Assembly (NCBI GenBank): GCA_017514665.1 | Contig: JAFWIX010000004.1 | Span: 1-41,962, forward strand | Source: Candidatus Saccharimonadota bacterium | Lineage (GTDB): Bacteria; Patescibacteriota; Saccharimonadia; Saccharimonadales; Saccharimonadaceae | Length of the DNA stretch: 41,962 bases | Reading direction: 5' to 3' | Shown here: positions 7,520-13,537 of the stretch, in pieces | Layout: each line of letters opens with the position of its first letter | How positions within the stretch are numbered: the first letter of the stretch is position 1 | The notes under the pieces: generated by a model | The model's input: only the letters and a program-made list of their open reading frames with translations | Told to the model about the DNA's origin: nothing | The model's database searches: none | Position numbers and translations under genes: made by a program

Positions 7520-8269
7520 ATGAAAATATTAAGTTCAAACACCTTGCAGGGCATCGGCAAATACAACAACGACATTTTGGGCCATTCAGAAAATTTTTGT
7601 TATGTGATGGATGGTGCGTCTGCGCTGTTTGCAGACAACCTCTTTTTTGAAACATCCGATTTATATGAGTACATGCAACTATTGAAAAAACACATCAAAG
7701 ATGGTGACACCAGCATCGATATATTCAGGAACGGCATCACAGAAAGCAACAAATTTCTTCCTGACATCAATAAATATCCAGAATACGAGTTGCCGACCTT
7801 CACAATCGCGGGCGTCAAAGAAAACACAGATAATTATGAACTGTATTTGTTGTGTGATTGTTTGATTTCCATACTATACCAAGATGGCAGAGTCGAAAAT
7901 CTTGAAGATTTGAGGTTTAACGAAATCAATACCAAGATTGAAGGAGAAATTGCCAAAATTGACGAATTAGATTTAGTCGAAGCAGAAAAAATAATCCGCA
8001 AAAGACCAATTTGGCAAAGATATCGCAAATTCGCCAATGCGCCTGACGGTTATCCAGTAGGTTCTACCAATCCTGAGAGTGTTCGCGTTGGCATTGTAAA
8101 AACTATTAATAAAGCTGACGTTGACAAAATTTTAATTTGCACAGACGGGTTGTTTAGTTCAATTGGTCTGCCAAATGACGCTTCGTATTTTGACGAACAT
8201 GACCTAGAAGATAAAATTGCTAAAAATCACAATCACGACGACCTTACGTATATATTAATCAAAGCATAA
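7520..8269 (+). CDS. PP2C-family serine/threonine phosphatase-like protein
   Basis: 249 residues from ATG 7520. The pattern of PP2C phosphatases is visible: 'GIGKYNNDI' (about 11-19), 'VMDGAS' (29-34), 'ICTDGL' near residue 214 and 'DDLTYI' at the C-terminus. These supply the metal-binding aspartates. The middle of the protein is divergent and includes a Lys/Glu-rich helix. There is no membrane segment or extra domain, so a cytosolic protein that dephosphorylates Ser/Thr residues is likely. It stands alone between tRNA-Leu and tRNA-Cys, and no kinase partner is next to it. A distant member of the PP2C-like group without activity cannot be excluded. Confidence 0.65.
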   Translation: MKILSSNTLQGIGKYNNDILGHSENFCYVMDGASALFADNLFFETSDLYEYMQLLKKHIKDGDTSIDIFRNGITESNKFLPDINKYPEYELPTFTIAGVKENTDNYELYLLCDCLISILYQDGRVENLEDLRFNEINTKIEGEIAKIDELDLVEAEKIIRKRPIWQRYRKFANAPDGYPVGSTNPESVRVGIVKTINKADVDKILICTDGLFSSIGLPNDASYFDEHDLEDKIAKNHNHDDLTYILIKA

Positions 8270-8274
8270 AAAAA

Positions 8275-8288
8275 TGGAGGCACCTACC
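8275..8288 (-). repeat. Partial copy of the tRNA-Cys 3' end
   Basis: TGGAGGCACCTACC matches the 3' end of tRNA-Cys (8321-8334, TGGAGGTACCTACC) including the CCA complement, with one mismatch. On the minus strand it lies 33 nt downstream of the tRNA. It could be an attachment-site or duplication remnant, or chance given the 14-nt length. Confidence 0.35.
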
Positions 8289-8320
8289 ACTCCTTGGGAC
8301 GCGGAAGGGGACCGACTTTA

Positions 8321-8394
8321 TGGAGGTACCTACCGGAATTGAACCGGTGTACGCGGTTTTGCAGACCGCTGCGTAACCACTCCGCCAAGGTACC
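8321..8394 (-). tRNA. tRNA-Cys (anticodon GCA)
   Basis: The minus strand gives a 74-nt tRNA with a GGTACCT/AGGTACC acceptor, U discriminator (a Cys identity base), encoded CCA and anticodon loop CTGCAAA. Confidence 0.95.
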
Positions 8395-8415
8395 ATAGAC
8401 TCATTTTATCATATT

Positions 8416-9336
8416 TTAAGCGGTTTGCATCAAAATTATCCCGATTACCGCCAGCACTACTGCTATCAAATGCACCGTTACGGTCTTGCGGTCGAGTTTT
8501 TCGCGCCCAAAACTTGGCCAGATAATTGTAAATGCTAGACCAAACATAAATACCGATATCGGCATCAAAGTCTTGGTAATTGCTGAGGACATCGCCATCG
8601 CCGGCGCAATAATCAAAGCTGAATAATTTACAAACTCATGCCCCAACCAAATCACAAAGTTCGTTGCGATTGCCAGCCAAGCTTTGAAGCCACCACGATA
8701 CATGACTATTTTGAAACGTCTGCGCCAAGCTTTGAATTTTACTGCCAACGCCACATCCACTAACCCGCGACCAATCATCACGTAAAACATCATGGTAATA
8801 AAATCAATTGTAGGCGCTAATTCTACAATGAGTGTATTTGCTAAAGTCCCCAAAGTGATTTTTATCAGCATCAAACCAATCATTTTTATTTTGTTGCCCT
8901 GGCTGCGCTTGCGTGACGACAAAACTATCAAAGCCGGTGCCGCCATCAGCACCGCGATTGCCACTAAATGTAAGAATGATACTTCGCTATGCAGTAACCA
9001 CCAACCCCACATCAAGTAGAAGATTGGCGATAATTGCTCTACAATCGCCACATTGGTGGATTCGTCTTTGGAAAGTGCAATATAATAGGGAATCAAACTT
9101 ACACCAAAAAGCATACCAGCTGCCACTAACCACAGTGCATTACCAACCGATATCGCTTGCAAGCCAAAGATTATTGCCACAATAATAGCAGCGATCAAAT
9201 AGCCAGGACCAGAGAAGATTTTGCGTGACTGCGGCAACCTGTCCTTAAAGAATACATCAGCAATATAGTTGTCAAAGAATACCCCTAATGCCATCAATAC
9301 CGCTGCAGCAATCGCCAATACCACCCAAAGTTCCAT
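8416..9336 (-). CDS. EamA/DMT-superfamily transporter-like membrane protein
   Basis: 306 residues with about ten hydrophobic segments arranged as two five-helix halves. It begins 'MELWVVLAIAAAVLMALGVF' and ends in a further helix, which is typical of EamA (drug/metabolite transporter) proteins. The substrate cannot be read from sequence. The start ATG is directly adjacent to the stop of the upstream lysozyme-like gene, with GAGGAG seven nucleotides before it inside that gene, so the two genes are translationally coupled in one transcript. Confidence 0.7.
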   Translation of the reverse strand: MELWVVLAIAAAVLMALGVFFDNYIADVFFKDRLPQSRKIFSGPGYLIAAIIVAIIFGLQAISVGNALWLVAAGMLFGVSLIPYYIALSKDESTNVAIVEQLSPIFYLMWGWWLLHSEVSFLHLVAIAVLMAAPALIVLSSRKRSQGNKIKMIGLMLIKITLGTLANTLIVELAPTIDFITMMFYVMIGRGLVDVALAVKFKAWRRRFKIVMYRGGFKAWLAIATNFVIWLGHEFVNYSALIIAPAMAMSSAITKTLMPISVFMFGLAFTIIWPSFGREKLDRKTVTVHLIAVVLAVIGIILMQTA

Positions 9337-9831
9337 TTACGACTCCTCGCCTTTCGCATCGTGCATCGCCTCGTCTAATGTGCGCCAAGTGTACTGCTTA
9401 TATTTGCCGGTAGTATAACCACTCCAAGGACTAAACCCACCTTTTTCGGTATAAATCTCATAAGCACAAGCCACATTAGTCGCTACATCATAGCCATCGC
9501 AATCTTCGCGCCCTGGCAATATGCGTACTTGAAATACTCCTACGCTATAGCCATAGTCGCGGCCATCCGCTTGGTATACTAAATCTTCATCGCCGTGCGC
9601 CTCGGCGTTGCACTGACTTTCGGCTTTCATCACCGCAGTCGCTAGTTCTTTGTCCCAGTCGTATTTATTGATTTCATTCTCGACTTTAGCGCAATCATCA
9701 AAAATCGGCATCGGTGGCACAATACGCGCCGTTGTCACAAAATCAGTCTGAGTCAGCAAAAACACTGCCACGCCAGTCAAAGCAGCTAGCACTACGCAAA
9801 TTACTAAGGATATTCTGCCTCGTTTTGCCAT
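9337..9831 (-). CDS. Membrane-anchored lysozyme/transglycosylase-like protein
   Basis: 164 residues from the ATG at 9831. One N-terminal membrane helix (about 8-27) precedes an extracytoplasmic domain of SLT/lysozyme-like type. 'VMKAESQCN' supplies a candidate catalytic Glu (E71), 'YGYSVGVFQVR' matches the G-hhQh motif, and 'VACAYEIY' with 'GFSPWSGY' closes the fold. Such enzymes cut peptidoglycan glycan strands. The longer in-frame start at 9936 is rejected because a TGTTATAAT promoter sits at 9839-9847, which leaves no leader before 9831. Four cysteines may form disulfides. Cell-wall remodelling or attack on neighbouring cells are both possible roles. Confidence 0.65.
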   Translation of the reverse strand: MAKRGRISLVICVVLAALTGVAVFLLTQTDFVTTARIVPPMPIFDDCAKVENEINKYDWDKELATAVMKAESQCNAEAHGDEDLVYQADGRDYGYSVGVFQVRILPGREDCDGYDVATNVACAYEIYTEKGGFSPWSGYTTGKYKQYTWRTLDEAMHDAKGEES

Positions 9832-9838
9832 ATACATT

Positions 9839-9847
9839 ATTATAACA
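9839..9847 (-). promoter_or_regulatory. Extended -10 promoter of the lysozyme-like gene
   Basis: TGTTATAAT read on the minus strand, seven nucleotides before the ATG at 9831. No clear -35. A leaderless start is implied. Confidence 0.55.
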
Positions 9848-9859
9848 CAAAAACCCATG

Positions 9860-9886
9860 AAAAAGGGCCGCCCCGAGAGACGACCC
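9860..9886 (-). terminator. Rho-independent terminator of the DUF1704-like gene
   Basis: On the minus strand GGGTCGTC pairs with GGGCGGCCC (8 bp with two G-U pairs) around a short loop and is followed by TTTTT. Confidence 0.7.
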
Positions 9887-9893
9887 CAAACCC

Positions 9894-11243
9894 CTAGAAG
9901 AAGGTGGACATATAATCGATAATGTCCACGCTGCAATCGATGGTATTAGTCAAATCGTTATCGTCCAGCCAGCCACCAATACAAGCATATTGCAACTCGC
10001 CAGGCTCGAGCGCTGCCAGATTCTCTAGGTAGAAAAACTCGTTTTCCGTCATGCTACCAGCTTTTAAGAACCCTTCCAGTTCATCTCCAGCCTTCAAGAA
10101 AGCATAGCCGACGAGTTTTCTGGTATTACTCTGTCCCAGGAATGCCTTTTCTGTTGCATCCCAAGTTTTTTCGCGAGCTTCGGTCTTGTCTAGGCCGAAC
10201 TTCAGGCAGCAACGGTAGATGTATTCTGCTGTTTCCGCAAAACTATGTTTGCGTCTCGTATAATCTACCGCCAGTGTTAGAAATGGCTCTGGTAATCCCG
10301 ACAACCCCTTGACATACACATAGGAATTCCTGGCGAATCCGTGATAATTGGATTCGTCCAAATCCTTCGCCAGAATTGGTACAATCGAAGCGAGCGGCGA
10401 ACCCTTCCCAATCATTTTAGATAGGATGGTTCTGGTTACCGCCATAGTCCTAAAGTGGCCCTCGACCTCTCGGCCGATTAACGCCAGCAATTCTTCGCCA
10501 TCAATCGAACAGCCTTCAGGTATGACTATTACAGACTTTCCATCTTCAAAAATTGTGTCGACTTTGTTATAGTCTCCGACTTTTGCTTCGAAGCCACCAT
10601 TGTTGTTAAAATAACAACACATAATCTGCTCCTTCAGCAAACGCAGTAACGCTGTCCTAAAGAGTTGCGCCGCAGATTCTGCGGAATATGCGTGTTTTCG
10701 CATCTGCTCACGCTTCTTAGCATTGATAGCGGTATACTGCTCGATGTCTTCGTATACCTCATGCCATCCATTTGCCGCTACTTCCTTGGCAAATCTGACG
10801 ATTTCCCGATCTGGGGAACTGTAGATTCTTGCAAGGTAGCCAGCCGCTTTTTCTGGGGTCCCGTTGAGGACTTCCTCTAAGAACGGCTCTAGGCAGAGGG
10901 CTTCATTTATTCTCGCAAAGAGCAGATGGTTTATAAACCGTGCTCTCGACGATTCTTCATCTTCGTCTTCCTCTAATTCTAACGGTCGAATGTTGACCAA
11001 GATATTTGACAGCTCTTGGATTATCAAATTCAAATCCCCTCGGCATTTTTCTATAGCCTCAGTGTCGTACTTAAATTCAGGGTTAAAAAATCCTCCTTCT
11101 TTTACAAAACACTCCTTTAGCTCAGCTGAATTTGTCGGTTTCAGCAACTTCTCTACATCAATATCCGTCCAAATTTTCGCTAAATCTTGCGATGGTTTTC
11201 CAGCAAGATCTTCGCTATATTCAAATAACTTGTCTTTAAGCAC
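9894..11243 (-). CDS. DUF1704/MATCAP-like metallopeptidase-fold protein, catalytic His substituted
   Basis: 449 residues. A largely helical N-terminal half with an acidic stretch ('LELEEDEDEE') leads to a region resembling DUF1704, the family that includes the tyrosine carboxypeptidase MATCAP. There is a helix with 'REVEGH' (about 258-263) where the family has HExxxH, then 'GSPLAS', and later 'AFLGQSNTRKLVGYAFLKAGDELEGFL', which resembles the conserved RGG...F.KD..YL.G segment. The first zinc-binding His is Arg here, so it may be inactive or bind metal differently. GTG 11243 is chosen because AAGGAG lies eight nucleotides before it; the GTG at 11252 overlaps that ribosome-binding site. It has its own strong promoter and terminator. 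The family call is tentative. Confidence 0.45.
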   Translation of the reverse strand: MLKDKLFEYSEDLAGKPSQDLAKIWTDIDVEKLLKPTNSAELKECFVKEGGFFNPEFKYDTEAIEKCRGDLNLIIQELSNILVNIRPLELEEDEDEESSRARFINHLLFARINEALCLEPFLEEVLNGTPEKAAGYLARIYSSPDREIVRFAKEVAANGWHEVYEDIEQYTAINAKKREQMRKHAYSAESAAQLFRTALLRLLKEQIMCCYFNNNGGFEAKVGDYNKVDTIFEDGKSVIVIPEGCSIDGEELLALIGREVEGHFRTMAVTRTILSKMIGKGSPLASIVPILAKDLDESNYHGFARNSYVYVKGLSGLPEPFLTLAVDYTRRKHSFAETAEYIYRCCLKFGLDKTEAREKTWDATEKAFLGQSNTRKLVGYAFLKAGDELEGFLKAGSMTENEFFYLENLAALEPGELQYACIGGWLDDNDLTNTIDCSVDIIDYMSTFF

Positions 11244-11296
11244 ATAGATCACTCCTTCCTCAGTTTTTTAAAGTGCTACTCCTTCTAGGTGATAGT

Positions 11297-11303
11297 GATA
11301 ACG
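11297..11303 (-). promoter_or_regulatory. Leader heptamer CGTTATC, site 1
   Basis: CGTTATC in the short leader of the DUF1704-like gene. The same heptamer occurs in the leaders of the two neighbouring minus-strand genes (12213-12219 and 12885-12891). It may be an operator or RNA motif. Confidence 0.35.
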
Positions 11304-11312
11304 AGTTTTACT

Positions 11313-11341
11313 ATTATACCACTCTTATGCTTAAAAGTCAA
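11313..11341 (-). promoter_or_regulatory. Promoter of the DUF1704-like gene
   Basis: On the minus strand: -35 TTGACT (11336-11341), a 17-bp spacer ending in TGG, and -10 TATAAT (11313-11318). The leader of about 65 nt carries two Shine-Dalgarno-like stretches, AGAAGGAG and GAGGAAGGAG. Confidence 0.8.
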
Positions 11342-11346
11342 ATAAA

Positions 11347-11378
11347 AAAGCCCCTTCACATAATCGCGAAAAGGCTTT
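11347..11378 (-). terminator. Terminator of the sigma-like gene
   Basis: The minus strand folds an 11-bp stem, AAAGCCTTTTC with GAAGGGGCTTT (two G-U pairs), with a 10-nt loop, followed by TTTTTTATTT. Confidence 0.85.
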
Positions 11379-11392
11379 AATTACAAAGGTTG

Positions 11393-12121
11393 TTAGATGT
11401 ACAGACAATCGAGGTAGCCCCCGTTGTCCGTGTAGCCGCCGTTCATCAGGAGTCTTTTCAGACGCCGTCTGGCGATTTCGGACTTCCGAGCCAGTTCCTG
11501 TCTTTGCGCCCAGGAAAAGCCTGACTTCTTCAGCGCCCGCTTATCACCATACAGCTTGGCAGTTGCTATTGCGTAATGGCGCTCTGCTTCCCATTTTTGA
11601 ATATGCATTTTTTCCGCACACTCTTCAAATGAATAAGCTTTTGAGTCGGTAATTCCGACCATCAGGCATAGTGCTTCTTTTTCTTTCGGTTCCAGAATTC
11701 CGTCAAGAATAGAAGAGAAGTTTTCCATTCTACTCTTCGAAAATTGGACTCTGCGCTCGTATTCCTTGGCCAATCCGTAAGTTCTTTTTATCGTGGGATC
11801 GGTTGTCTTCAGCACTTCTACGAGAAAAAGCCTCAAGAAGTAGGATTGCTTTGATTCTTCGAATATAAATCCAAGCCTCTTCACTCCTGTGGCAATTTCC
11901 TCTGCCATGAATTTGTCTACTCTTCCATGTTCGTGAAGAGCGTCGTAGTTGTCGTTTGCGGGATCATAAATTGCCCTGGTTGACATCACTACAAAATTCA
12001 CCGGCTCATTCCCCAGGTATCCTCTCGTTCTTTCGTCGAGACCCTGTTCTTCCGTCAAGGCGTCGTTTAGTTTTTCTATAAACTCCTCTCTTGACGTTAT
12101 TGATTCTATTGATCTTGTCAT
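11393..12121 (-). CDS. Protein with sigma-70 region-4-like helix-turn-helix
   Basis: 242 residues. The C-terminal half contains 'LEPKEKEALCLMVGI' followed by 'SFEECAEKMHIQKWEAERHYAIATAKL'. This follows the sigma-70 region 4 layout (L-T-x-x-E-x-x-V/A-L-x-L ... S-x-E-E-I-A-x-x-L-x-V-x ... A-x-x-K-L). The basic tail 'RRRLKRLLMNGG' could contact DNA or RNA. The N-terminal half has no recognised region 2, so it may be a divergent sigma factor or a phage-type HTH regulator. ATG 12121 is chosen because GGGGGG lies eight nucleotides upstream; an in-frame ATG at 12190 would force a perfect 13-bp hairpin into the coding region. The upstream region is an unusual structured leader. No domain shows an enzymatic activity. 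Confidence 0.5.
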   Translation of the reverse strand: MTRSIESITSREEFIEKLNDALTEEQGLDERTRGYLGNEPVNFVVMSTRAIYDPANDNYDALHEHGRVDKFMAEEIATGVKRLGFIFEESKQSYFLRLFLVEVLKTTDPTIKRTYGLAKEYERRVQFSKSRMENFSSILDGILEPKEKEALCLMVGITDSKAYSFEECAEKMHIQKWEAERHYAIATAKLYGDKRALKKSGFSWAQRQELARKSEIARRRLKRLLMNGGYTDNGGYLDCLYI

Positions 12122-12144
12122 ATGGTATTCCCCCCTTAGGAATT

Positions 12145-12176
12145 GCTCCTGACGGCCAGACGCGGCCGTCAGGAGC
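12145..12176 (-). promoter_or_regulatory. Perfect 13-bp hairpin in the leader of the sigma-like gene
   Basis: GCTCCTGACGGCC and GGCCGTCAGGAGC flank a 6-nt loop, 23 nt before the start codon and next to the G-rich ribosome-binding site. It is not followed by a T-tract on either strand, so it is not a simple terminator. A translation-control hairpin is likely. Confidence 0.6.
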
Positions 12177-12212
12177 TGTGTGGCATACAATGAGAAACTC
12201 TTTTTTCGAAGC

Positions 12213-12219
12213 GATAACG
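12213..12219 (-). promoter_or_regulatory. Leader heptamer CGTTATC, site 2
   Basis: Second occurrence of CGTTATC, between the extended Shine-Dalgarno-like sequence and the hairpin in the leader of the sigma-like gene. Confidence 0.3.
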
Positions 12220-12227
12220 TTTAGATA

Positions 12228-12241
12228 TTGGATCACCTCCT
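12228..12241 (-). promoter_or_regulatory. Extended Shine-Dalgarno-like sequence complementary to the 16S rRNA tail
   Basis: The minus strand reads AGGAGGTGATCCAA; the plus strand TTGGATCACCTCCT is identical to the usual 3' end of bacterial 16S rRNA. It overlaps the stop codon of the 9-codon ORF. No start codon lies at a normal distance (a GTG sits inside the motif), so it looks like a ribosome standby or regulatory site rather than an ordinary ribosome-binding site. Confidence 0.5.
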
Positions 12242-12271
12242 CTAGCTAGTATCGAGTAACAACGGTTTCAT
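12242..12271 (-). CDS. Putative 9-residue leader peptide MKPLLLDTS
   Basis: An ATG at 12271 is preceded by AAGGAGGTGA (12278-12287 on the complement) with a 6-nt spacer, the best Shine-Dalgarno in this block. It ends with TAG after nine codons, three of them consecutive Leu codons (TTG TTA CTC). It lies between the 181-residue gene and the hairpin before the sigma-like gene. Leader ORF, then hairpin, then main gene is the layout of translation attenuators, but this function is inferred. It is too short to be recognised by homology. Confidence 0.4.
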   Translation of the reverse strand: MKPLLLDTS

Positions 12272-12291
12272 ATATTTTCACCTCCTTATTA

Positions 12292-12837
12292 TTATTCTTC
12301 TTCCTCCAGTTCTAACGGTTTATAGTCTTCGTTGACTTCCTCAAAGAAGTCCGCGAAGTCATCAAATCTTGAACTTGGCGGGTCGTACTTTGACGTGCTC
12401 TTCAGCATTTCCCAGTTCAAAGGATTTGCCGATTCCCAAAGCTGCTGACCCACATTGCCCAAAGTGAAGGTAAATCCGTCACTAGTCGTAATCAAAGTGA
12501 CAAATTTATTGTTCTTTTTAAACCTAGACAGTAACCCTTCCTCCGCTTGTGGCAACAACCGATGTTCTATCTTGGCTATATTAAACGCCCAGAAAGAACA
12601 ACCGTTCTTTACATCTTCAAATGGGAAGTCATAAATTTTTCCGACGAAGGATATTCCGCCACTATCCAGGCCATCTTTAACTTCTTCTCTGTATTCTGGC
12701 TTGAGAATGCAGTTTTTATGCTCTACAATTGCCAGAAATACCGCAATTACGACTGGGTTTCGAGATTCAAAATCCGCCGCTGGGTACCGTATCTTCCAAT
12801 CCAGAAGATAGGCATATTTTCCATTCTTTTCACTCAT
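12292..12837 (-). CDS. Unrecognised acidic protein, first gene of the orphan block
   Basis: 181 residues, no family recognised. It begins 'MSEKNGKYAYLLDWKIRYP', has no membrane segment or signal peptide, contains 'TTSDGFTFTLGNVGQQLWES' in the middle and ends in an acidic tail 'PLELEEEE'. The tail recalls the 'PLELEEDEDEE' stretch of the DUF1704-like neighbour. GGGGGG eight nucleotides before the ATG serves as ribosome-binding site. It is transcribed from a strong promoter about 140 nt upstream and is likely co-transcribed with the leader ORF and the sigma-like gene, because no terminator is seen between them. Confidence 0.6.
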   Translation of the reverse strand: MSEKNGKYAYLLDWKIRYPAADFESRNPVVIAVFLAIVEHKNCILKPEYREEVKDGLDSGGISFVGKIYDFPFEDVKNGCSFWAFNIAKIEHRLLPQAEEGLLSRFKKNNKFVTLITTSDGFTFTLGNVGQQLWESANPLNWEMLKSTSKYDPPSSRFDDFADFFEEVNEDYKPLELEEEE

Positions 12838-12884
12838 TTTATTGTCCCCCCTCTCAGGTTTGAAAAATAACTTAACAGAAAAAT

Positions 12885-12891
12885 GATAACG
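12885..12891 (-). promoter_or_regulatory. Leader heptamer CGTTATC, site 3
   Basis: Third occurrence of CGTTATC, about 50 nt before the ATG at 12837 in the long leader of the unrecognised acidic gene. Confidence 0.3.
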
Positions 12892-12977
12892 ATTCTCAAA
12901 AGGTGTGAAAATATTGAAATAACAACCTTTTAAGCTGCAAAGAAAAAGCCTATAATTTCAGACTCTCTTCGGTGCCT

Positions 12978-13006
12978 ATTATATCACACTTTGCCTGAAA
13001 AATCAA
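12978..13006 (-). promoter_or_regulatory. Promoter of the orphan block
   Basis: Minus strand: -35 TTGATT (13001-13006), 17-bp spacer, TGA then -10 TATAAT (12978-12983). The 5' leader is about 135 nt. The -35 lies between the -35 and -10 of the divergent tRNA-Thr promoter. Confidence 0.8.
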
Positions 13007-13019
13007 GTTATGCTATAAT
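12991..13019 (+). promoter_or_regulatory. Promoter of tRNA-Thr
   Basis: -35 TTGCCT (12991-12996), 17-bp spacer ending in TGC, -10 TATAAT (13014-13019), nine nucleotides before the tRNA. Confidence 0.75.
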
Positions 13020-13027
13020 CTCCACAT

Positions 13028-13103
13028 GCCGACTTAGCTCAGCTGGTAGAGCAGCCGCCTTGTAAGCGGCAGGTCGTCGGTTCAAGTCCGACAGTCGGCT
13101 CCA
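13028..13103 (+). tRNA. tRNA-Thr (anticodon TGT)
   Basis: 76-nt cloverleaf with a GCCGACT/AGTCGGC acceptor, U discriminator, encoded CCA and anticodon loop CTTGTAA. Confidence 0.95.
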
Positions 13104-13156
13104 GATACCCTAAGGGGTTGATTATTTGATTATTTTATGCTACGATAAGGAGAATT

Positions 13157-13366
13157 ATGGCTAAAAAGAATAATACCAAGCGTAAATTAGTTGGGCTCGT
13201 CTCTGAAGAGTCTGGTATTCGTCAGTACTATACCAAGAAGAACACCATGAACACCCCCGACAAACTTTCTTTGCGCAAATATGACCCAGTTCTCCGCAAA
13301 CACGTCGTCTTTACTGAGACCAAAAAGAATCTCGGCCGCAACGAAGTCAAAGAAAAGAAGCGTTAA
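13157..13366 (+). CDS. rpmG: Large ribosomal subunit protein bL33
   Basis: 69 residues, '[20 protein letters not shown]' followed by '[31 protein letters not shown]', the bL33 pattern. It lacks the CxxC pairs of zinc-binding L33 variants. The C-terminus has an extra basic tail ('[14 protein letters not shown]'), making it longer than the usual ~50-55 residues. AAGGAG precedes the ATG by six nucleotides. It follows tRNA-Thr and probably shares its transcript. Confidence 0.9.
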   Translation: MAKKNNTKRKLVGLVSEESGIRQYYTKKNTMNTPDKLSLRKYDPVLRKHVVFTETKKNLGRNEVKEKKR

Positions 13367-13369
13367 GAA

Positions 13370-13424
13370 AACTGGACGGGTGACACCGCTTGGGGGAAAA
13401 TGCGGTGGCAGGACCCATCCAGTT
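13370..13424 (+). ncRNA. Conserved-looking two-stem hairpin between rpmG and tRNA-Trp
   Basis: The outer stem AACTGGACGGGT pairs with ACCCATCCAGTT (one mismatch). The inner stem CACCGC pairs with GCGGTG across a loop of about 12 nt, and an asymmetric internal loop (GA versus GCAGG) lies between. No T-tract follows; the tRNA-Trp promoter begins immediately. It may be a terminator-like processing signal of rpmG or a small structured RNA; I do not recognise a known family. Confidence 0.5.
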
Positions 13425-13425
13425 A

Positions 13426-13434
13426 TGCTATAAT
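13426..13434 (+). promoter_or_regulatory. Extended -10 promoter of tRNA-Trp/trpS
   Basis: TGCTATAAT, nine nucleotides before the tRNA. The -35 region falls inside the 3' half of the hairpin and is weak. Confidence 0.6.
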
Positions 13435-13443
13435 GTTTTTTAT

Positions 13444-13518
13444 AGGGGCGTAGTACAACGGCTAGTATAACGGTCTCCAAAACCGTCGATGCGAGTTCGA
13501 TTCTTGCCGCCCCTGCCA
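13444..13518 (+). tRNA. tRNA-Trp (anticodon CCA)
   Basis: 75 nt with an AGGGGCG/CGCCCCT acceptor, G discriminator (a Trp identity base), encoded CCA and anticodon loop CTCCAAA. It lies directly upstream of trpS, so tRNA and synthetase are probably made from one transcript. No UGA-reading tRNA-Trp is seen here, consistent with the standard code. Confidence 0.95.
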
Positions 13519-13537
13519 AATTAAATAGGGGATTACT

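Noticed and set aside
9832-9936. Longer N-terminus of the lysozyme-like protein
   Set aside because: The extra 35 codons cover a terminator and a promoter of the neighbouring units.
11291-11303. Fur box upstream of the DUF1704-like gene
   Set aside because: GATAGTGATAACG resembles half of a Fur box, but the second half does not match and no iron-related gene is nearby. The shared CGTTATC heptamer explains the similarity more simply.
12006-12236. 76-codon frame from GTG 12236, overlapping the leader and start of the sigma-like gene
   Set aside because: The GTG lies inside the Shine-Dalgarno-like motif itself, and the frame runs through a perfect hairpin and then overlaps a better supported gene in another frame. 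It is not excluded as a regulatory overlapping ORF.
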